Positions 58,547 to 64,000 of a DNA stretch of 64,000 nt are shown here, one piece after another. Position 1 is the first letter of the stretch, and every line of letters starts with the position of its first letter. The position numbers and the translations under genes are program-made. Source of the DNA: Linnemannia hyalina (lineage: Eukaryota; Mortierellomycota; Mortierellomycetes; Mortierellales; Mortierellaceae); assembly GCA_019671135.1 (NCBI GenBank), contig JAHRHY010000019.1:744001-808000 (forward strand), read 5' to 3'. The notes under the pieces were generated by a model. That model saw nothing but the letters and a program-made list of their open reading frames with translations, had not been told where the DNA came from and did no database searches.

Positions 58547-60454
58547 ATGTTCGCGTCTTCTACACCAACCTCCTCGGGACCCAGCTCCTGGTTCCAGGAC
58601 GAAGACCTCCTCCTCTCGCCTCAGGACGTCCTCGACTACACCTCTTTCTCCGACGACTCCCACTCGCCCATCCTCTCCATGGACTCCTTTTCCTCCGCCA
58701 GCCACAGCCCCGACCTCAGCGCCTACTGCTTTCAGGAGTTTGCACCCCTCGACATGCCCACCTTTCACTCCAGCCCCATGCCTACCACTGAGCCCACCAA
58801 CTACTCGGTCAACGACGAGACTCACCGCCAGGCTGCCCTCTTGCACGCCTATTTGGCTTCCCAGAGCCAAGGCACTCAGGCTCAGGTATCAATGCAATCT
58901 CAGTGGACCGTCCCCTCGTCCACCGCCCAGGAATTGGTCCATCATGCCCAGATGATGGAACAAACGAACCAGTTAGAGCAGCAGCACCGCATCGAACAGG
59001 AGCGTCTGGAGCAGGAGCAAAAAGAGCAAAGAGAGCAGGAAGAGAGACACCATGCCCAATTGATCCGCCTGGCTGATGCACAGAACCTTGCTCGCTACCT
59101 CGCCCAGGCCCAGAAGGACGTCAAGCAAGAGTCCTCACCTTCGCCCTCGCCCGAGACTGCCATGGAGCACGACAGCGTCTCTGCCCCTCACTCGCCTTCG
59201 CCCTCCTCCTCTTCGGATGACAAGAGCCCCATGGGATCGCCCACTCTTGCCGAGCGATCGCTCAGCCCCGAGGCGGCTAAGAACACCACCCCCAACTCGT
59301 CGTGTACCAAGCGCAACCGCGAGCTCATCTGCTTCAACTGCAAGGTCACTCAGACTCCCCTTTGGCGTAGGACCCCTGATCGCAAGCACTCGCTCTGTAA
59401 TGCCTGCGGTCTCTACTACAAGCAGTATGGTGCCCACCGTCCCTTGCACATTCGCCACAAGCTGCCCACTGTCTTGGCCGATGTTCGTGCTGGCGCCCTG
59501 CCCTATGCCCGCCCTGTCAACATGGCCAGTCGTGCTTCGTCCCCTGGAGCCCTGGAGATTCCCTTTGTGTTTGCCCCCACCTCGGTCGCTAGCGATTCGT
59601 CTGCCTCTTCGTCCGATAGCGATTCAGATTCGAGCTCCGGTTCCCGTCCCCACAACTTGGCCTCCTTGCCCGACCTGGCCAAGATGTACACCGACGCGTT
59701 GATCCGACCCCCAGTCCAAAAGACAACGCCTCCTCTGATGACGGCCAAGCAGGGAATCGAGTGCGCTAACTGCTCTCAGACCCAAACCCCTCTCTGGCGC
59801 AAGAACGATGCCGGCGAGCCCATTTGCAACGCCTGCGGCCTCTATGCCAAGCTCCACCACCGCGACCGCCCCGTGACGATGCGTAAGACCAAGATTACGC
59901 GCCGTCGTCGTGATTGGGGAGGTAACCTGGCTCATCAGGCTCAAGCTCAAGCCCAGGCCTTGGCTTTGGTCCATGCTCAGGCCCAGGCTCAGGCTCTCGA
60001 CGCCATCAAGAGTGGATCTTCCGAGATGGAGTCTCAGCAGCCTACCGCCGTGTCGATGATTGTTGATGAGATGGAGCTCCTCGCCAGTGCGGCCCCTGCT
60101 CCCATGCACTTGAGCGATGAGAGCGAACAGGATGATGATGATGAGGAGGAAGAATACGAGCAAGAAGTTCAAGAACCTCAGCCAGAGTCACAACAGGAGG
60201 AGATGATTGTCGTCACTCCAATCCCCGTCGCTGCACCAGCACCAGCACCAGCTGCAGCACCTACTGCCCCTCAGACTTTGGCAAACAACAGCATTTTGGA
60301 TGAGAGCAAGTTTTCGGACATGGTGGGACAGATGAATGCCCACCAGATGAACCGGTTCTTGTCGATCCTCGAGACCCGGTGTGGAGTATTGCGTGAGCGT
60401 CTGTTGGCCAGCACCGAGGCCACCGCTCAATCCAGCCTGGACCATTTGTTCTAA
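58547..60454 (+). CDS. Two-finger GATA transcription factor
   Basis: A single exon from ATG 58547 encodes 635 residues. GATA factors bind (A/T)GATA(A/G) and in fungi control nitrogen, iron, light or developmental genes. Finger 1 (C262, C265, C284, C287) has an 18-residue loop, 'CKVTQTPLWRRTPDRKHSL', then CNAC. Finger 2 (C406, C409, C427, C430) has the usual 17-residue loop and is followed by the basic tail 'KTKITRRRRDWGG'. The N-terminus is Ser/Pro-rich and acidic, with a Gln/Glu coiled segment (about 145-195). An Ala/Gln-rich stretch, an acidic tail and a Pro/Ala hinge follow finger 2. The paired fingers recall SreA/Urbs1-type iron regulators, but the Cys-rich segment those have between the fingers is not visible, so the pathway is not assigned. 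Confidence 0.92.
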   Translation: MFASSTPTSSGPSSWFQDEDLLLSPQDVLDYTSFSDDSHSPILSMDSFSSASHSPDLSAYCFQEFAPLDMPTFHSSPMPTTEPTNYSVNDETHRQAALLHAYLASQSQGTQAQVSMQSQWTVPSSTAQELVHHAQMMEQTNQLEQQHRIEQERLEQEQKEQREQEERHHAQLIRLADAQNLARYLAQAQKDVKQESSPSPSPETAMEHDSVSAPHSPSPSSSSDDKSPMGSPTLAERSLSPEAAKNTTPNSSCTKRNRELICFNCKVTQTPLWRRTPDRKHSLCNACGLYYKQYGAHRPLHIRHKLPTVLADVRAGALPYARPVNMASRASSPGALEIPFVFAPTSVASDSSASSSDSDSDSSSGSRPHNLASLPDLAKMYTDALIRPPVQKTTPPLMTAKQGIECANCSQTQTPLWRKNDAGEPICNACGLYAKLHHRDRPVTMRKTKITRRRRDWGGNLAHQAQAQAQALALVHAQAQAQALDAIKSGSSEMESQQPTAVSMIVDEMELLASAAPAPMHLSDESEQDDDDEEEEYEQEVQEPQPESQQEEMIVVTPIPVAAPAPAPAAAPTAPQTLANNSILDESKFSDMVGQMNAHQMNRFLSILETRCGVLRERLLASTEATAQSSLDHLF

Positions 60455-62360
60455 GATCCTTCCATGCATTACTCTAATCCGCCTTTCCGTCCATTGTTTT
60501 TTGCTGTTTGATTTTTTTTTGTTTCTACTTCTGTAATCGTTCCCCCTTCCCTCGTATTTCTTTTTAGTCTTCCTCTTCTTTGCATGTAATAGTACTTTCT
60601 TTTGTTATGGAATAAACCGTCTTGTGTGTTTTTTTCGATTCTAGACTGCGTTGTGTGCTTGTTGACGTTTGTGAGTGAATTGGAAGCTGAGGTACAGAAG
60701 CGACAAGATGAGCGTGCACTCCAACGCCGTTTACGATATTTCAACTGCTCCAACCTTGACATGGACTGGGGTGAGTGTAAGCCTCTCTTATCCCTTCGAT
60801 CGTTTTAGGGACATAAATGTCCCTATTTTTTTGACCGTTTGTTGTTTGCTAACCAACGGTTATTGCAGTATGTTGTTTCATTCATCTCTCTCACCCATTC
60901 ATCACTCAAACCTTGTTTTACATTCACTCCGCCCAACTCCTAATCCTCATGCGCAGCCCGTTGTAAGATCGTCAAAGTGACGCCTGCTCCTGTTGAGGAG
61001 ACGCCTGACCCCCAGTTGAGAAGGAGAAGGGAGGAAGACAAGAACTACGATCGCCAAGTCCCCACAACGATATGGAAGTATTGGTTCTGCAAATGTGCCC
61101 TTTGTTGTCTGAGTGGAGCTCGCAATTGTTACAAAGGGGTATCATGGTATTCCATAGTGCATCTTCCATATCCATATATTCCCCTCCTCCAGAATGCAAG
61201 CTTTTTCAATACATATGAACAACAAGCTTAAAAAAAAAGGTGCAAACCTGGTACCTGGGACGTGGGGCATAGTCAGTTTCCTCGTTTATAGTCCCCCTTT
61301 TCTTTATTAAAAGACAACGCGCTCTCGTATTTTCGTTCCTCACGCCACCCCTCGTTAGTGCTCGTCCACCCGTTTCTCCGCCCGTTCCTTCTCTCTTCCT
61401 TTGTTCTAAACTCGTTGCAAGCGGTGGGGTGGGTTGGTCATCGTTGTGGGCGATGGTTAGTTGACAAAGTAGCCCTGTTCCATTACGACTCGAGTGTTGG
61501 ATATGTGGGTGGGAGTGGGAGGACTTTGGCTAGCACGGAGGTCGAGGCGAGGGAAGGTTGTTCCTCGTTTCGACTGTTGAGTGCCTTCATTTCTCATTTT
61601 CTTCCTGGTACCAAACGAGCAAACTGACGGATGCATGACATATCGTTGATCCTCATTTTTTTTTATTCAAGATACGAGGATCTCTCTGTCATGTTCAAAC
61701 ACTCAAGAATCTTCATCCTCAATGATAGTTAGACAGCAACTTTTTGAACCCCCCCCCCCCGGTTTACGATTGACCAGTTGAGAGGATTGGCAAATATTTC
61801 CCCCTTCCAGCCAGCTCCCGGCACCTTAACACGCGGCACCCGTTCCAAAAAAAAAAAAAAACTCCCTGTAAAAAATACTCTCCCACCAGCACTCTCCTTC
61901 AACAAACCTCTTTCCTTCACGATAAAGATGCACACGAGGCGTTCGCCAAGATCCTACCACACCTTCACCTCCGCACACTCTTGCCACCACTTCTTCTATC
62001 TCCCTCTTCTACTCCGATTTAGTCCCTACTCAGCTGAGTCAGCTCGTGGAGAACACCAATGCCTCACATCGCCGTAGTAGAGAAAATGTTTTCCCTCACT
62101 TGCCAATAATGCCTCACAAGGGAAAGAAGATATAAAAGCAAGGAACAAAAAAAATGAAGCAACAAAAAATATGAAGCAAAGAACCAAAAAAAAAAATATG
62201 AAGCAAGGACCAAAAAAAAAAAAAAGAGCAAAGAACAAAGAACAAAAAACGAACAAGAAACGAAAAAGAGATGAAGAGCAAAGAACAAAAAAAGCAAGCC
62301 CTCAGTTGCCTACAATGCCTCATAATGCCATAAAAAAAAGGAAGCTCACATTGAACAGAG
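60455..62360. other. Gene-poor region after the GATA gene
   Basis: The GATA 3' UTR is followed by possible coding scraps: an ATG at 60708 opens 21 codons to a good donor (gtgagt at 60771), and 60965-61080 is open and coding-like ('VTPAPVEETPDPQLRRRREE'). I could not join them in phase. From 61740 onward there are C and A homopolymers and purine-rich AAGAACAAAAA repeats (62140-62290). Confidence 0.4.
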
Positions 62361-62506
62361 CGCTTCAGACTTTGTGTAAGTCATCATTGGCATAGCGTCT
62401 CAGACTGTGTGAAAGTCATCATAGGCATAGAGCCTCAGACTTTGTGCAAGTGTCATCATAGTCGTAGAGCCTCAGACCGTGTGCAAGTCATCATAGGCAT
62501 AGAGCG
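62361..62506 (+). repeat. Tandem repeat, about 35-base unit, four copies
   Basis: Copies follow the pattern CTCAGACTTTGTGCAAG then TCATCATAGGCATAGAG with few differences. No coding frame persists through the array. Confidence 0.75.
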
Positions 62507-62855
62507 ACTCCCATCCTAAAAAAAAGAAGACATGCAACATAACATAGATTAGCACCCCCATTACGTCTTCCTCCAACAGCATTTACCAGTGCTGGGAGGA
62601 CCAGACGTCCCCCTCAGGGGACGGGGGTAGTGACTCCTTTCGACCCCTTCCTGATACCCTCTTGTCGCTAAAGTGATACGATGATAAAGAAGCTTTCTGA
62701 TTAGTAAAACGTTCGGGCTACGAAAATTATGTGTAGAGAAAAAACTAACTACACCCACGCGCGCACCCACTTTCTTTTCCTGTTGCTTGAAGGGAAGGGA
62801 CGAGAAGGGAAGGGAAGGGGGGTGTTTATCTTACCAGGCGTCGGTCCAGACGGTG
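62507..62855. other. Sequence between two repeat arrays
   Basis: No gene seen. The stretch 62646-62712 (CTTGTCGCTAAAGTGATACG ... CTGATTAGTA) is similar to 63331-63408 in the same orientation, so the array between them is flanked by a direct duplication. Confidence 0.45.
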
Positions 62856-63289
62856 GAGGCGGGTGTAACGAGGAGCAACGCTCGACTCTTGTTACACCCT
62901 ATCTTGGCAGGGGCGGGTATAAGGAGGAGCCAGCTCAACTCTACTTACACCCGCCTATCTAGGCAGGGGAAGAGAAAAAAACCCTTTGGAGGGAGGCAGG
63001 CGGGTGTAATGAGGAGCCAGCTCAACTCTACTTATACCCGCCTATCTAGGCAGGGGAGGAGGAGCAAGCTCGACTCTACTCAACCCTGTGAGGGGAGGCG
63101 GCTGGGTGTAAGAAGAGGAGCCAGCTCAACTCTGCTTACACCTGCATATCTAGGGGAGGAGGAGCAAGCTCGACTCTACTCAACCCACTAAGGGGGGGAC
63201 GGCTGGGTGTAAGAAGAGGAGCCAGCTCAACTCTGCTTACACCTGCATATCAAGGGGAGGAGGAGCAAGCTCGACTCTACTCAACCCTT
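62856..63289 (+). repeat. Satellite-like array with hairpin-forming units
   Basis: Successive units contain GGCGGGTGTAA or GGCTGGGTGTAA, then GAGGAGCCAGCTCAACTCT, then TTACACCCGCC or TTACACCTGC. The outer parts of a unit are therefore complementary and can fold. The later units (63058-63155 and 63156-63257) form a higher-order repeat of about 100 bases that also includes GGAGGAGCAAGCTCGACTCT. No protein frame is conserved across units. Confidence 0.8.
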
Positions 63290-63598
63290 CTTTCTTGGTA
63301 GACCTGGGGCTTGAGGGTATGGAGGGCATCACTTCCTCCTTGCACCCTAACTTGCCACTAAAGCGATATGGATGACAGTAATTAAATCTCTGATGATTAG
63401 TACATAGTATACTCGTAACCATGATGAGACAATCACTCAAGAACAAAAGCGCAGGAGAGCGTGGGAACTGGGAACCCTGGAGTTGTGTAAAGAACGCAAG
63501 GAAGGAAGCAAGAGAGCGTGGGACCTGGGAAACGAAGAGCGTGGGACCTGGGAAGCGAAGAGTGTGTAAAGAAGGGGAAGAAAGAGCAAAAAAAAGTA
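63290..63598. other. Non-coding sequence with short duplications
   Basis: Contains the second copy of the array-flanking repeat (63331-63408) and short GAGCGTGGGACCTGGGAA duplications (63504-63560). No gene seen. Confidence 0.4.
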
Positions 63599-63819
63599 GC
63601 GCAAACGTAAACGCTCACCCCCACAGAAAAAGACGAGGAGGGAGCAAAAAGAAAGCAAGTCAGACGCGCAACCCATACACGACAACTCAAAAGAAAAGGA
63701 TTCCGGAGAGCGTGGGAGCTGGAAAACGACGTGGAGTTTATGAACGAACAAAACAAGCAGCGCAAACACAAACGCTCACCCCCACAGAAAAAGACGAGGA
63801 AGGAACAAAAAGAAGGCAA
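63599..63819 (+). repeat. Direct repeat, two copies about 160 bases apart
   Basis: 63599-63658 and 63760-63819 share about 60 bases with few differences, including AACGCTCACCCCCACAGAAA followed by AAGACGAGG. GAGAGCGTGGGA also recurs around them, so the duplicated unit is longer than the best-matching core. Confidence 0.75.
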
Positions 63820-64000
63820 GGCGTGTGCTCTTGCACAAAAACACGAAGAAGGAAGAAAGAAACTAGGACAAAACAACGCACACGCGCACCCAACAACGAG
63901 AAACAACGAGATAAGGAAAGTAGAACGGGAAAGAAAGTGTGGGAGAGGAGATACAACGCGAAAAACAGACACACCCTCTTTCGTTTTCTGTTCCTGAGAA

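Noticed and set aside
60708..61080. Possible small split gene after the GATA factor
   Set aside because: A start and a good donor exist, but no acceptor joins them in phase to the coding-like stretch at 60965-61080.
61735..61770. C-rich tract considered as telomeric repeat
   Set aside because: It is a simple homopolymer without a TTAGGG-type period.
62856..63289. Repeat array considered as a CRISPR array
   Set aside because: Units vary in length, the between-unit sequences are themselves repeated rather than unique spacers, and the DNA is eukaryotic.

Overview
The window looks like nuclear DNA of a filamentous fungus, most likely an early-diverging Mortierella-type species (Mortierellomycota). 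This is inferred from split genes with short GT-AG introns, Q/H/S-rich low-complexity proteins, homopolymer-rich intergenic DNA, and the mix of Crinkler, piggyBac, PIF/Harbinger and Fanzor sequences. No rRNA, tRNA or prokaryotic operon structure was seen. Every gene model was spliced by hand, and the exon phases add up in each one.

Layout. 0.25-1.8 kb: an unrecognised split gene with a possible degenerate PD-(D/E)XK fold. 1.8-4.3 kb: decayed sequence with a possible Crinkler-nuclease remnant. 4.3-5.7 kb: an unrecognised three-exon gene. 6.2-7.9 kb (minus): SLX1, divergent from a UBC1/UBE2K-type E2 at 8.2-9.8 kb. 9.8-13.3 kb: a gene-poor stretch leading into an SPT23/MGA2-like IPT-ankyrin regulator (13.3-18.2 kb). 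MCP1-like (19.2-20.9 kb) and FAM50/XAP5 (21.1-22.6 kb) follow.

22.9-34.3 kb is an accessory island. It holds a broken piggyBac transposase, then a long gene that reads as an XPG/FEN1-type nuclease joined to a Fanzor (eukaryotic TnpB-like) RuvC nuclease, interrupted by one frameshift and one in-frame stop. Next comes an element with long inverted repeats carrying a SANT/Myb-like gene, the C-terminal stump of a PIF/Harbinger transposase, and an intact Crinkler with a PD-(D/E)XK domain. Its right arm is split by a small MITE-like insertion.

35.1-60.5 kb returns to housekeeping and regulatory genes: UreF, RIF1 (16 exons, with PP1-docking motifs and an AT-hook), a methyltransferase with a possible N-myristoylation signal and ~1 kb introns, a stand-alone fucokinase-type GHMP kinase (minus), and a two-finger GATA factor. 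From about 62 kb to the end there are tandem and dispersed repeats and no recognisable gene.

The genes do not form one pathway. Loose themes are genome maintenance (SLX1, RIF1), ubiquitin and membrane-lipid regulation (UBC1-type E2, SPT23/MGA2-like), and mobile-element nucleases (XPG-Fanzor, Crinkler nuclease). The two most notable objects are the XPG-Fanzor gene and the Crinkler carried inside a terminal-inverted-repeat element.
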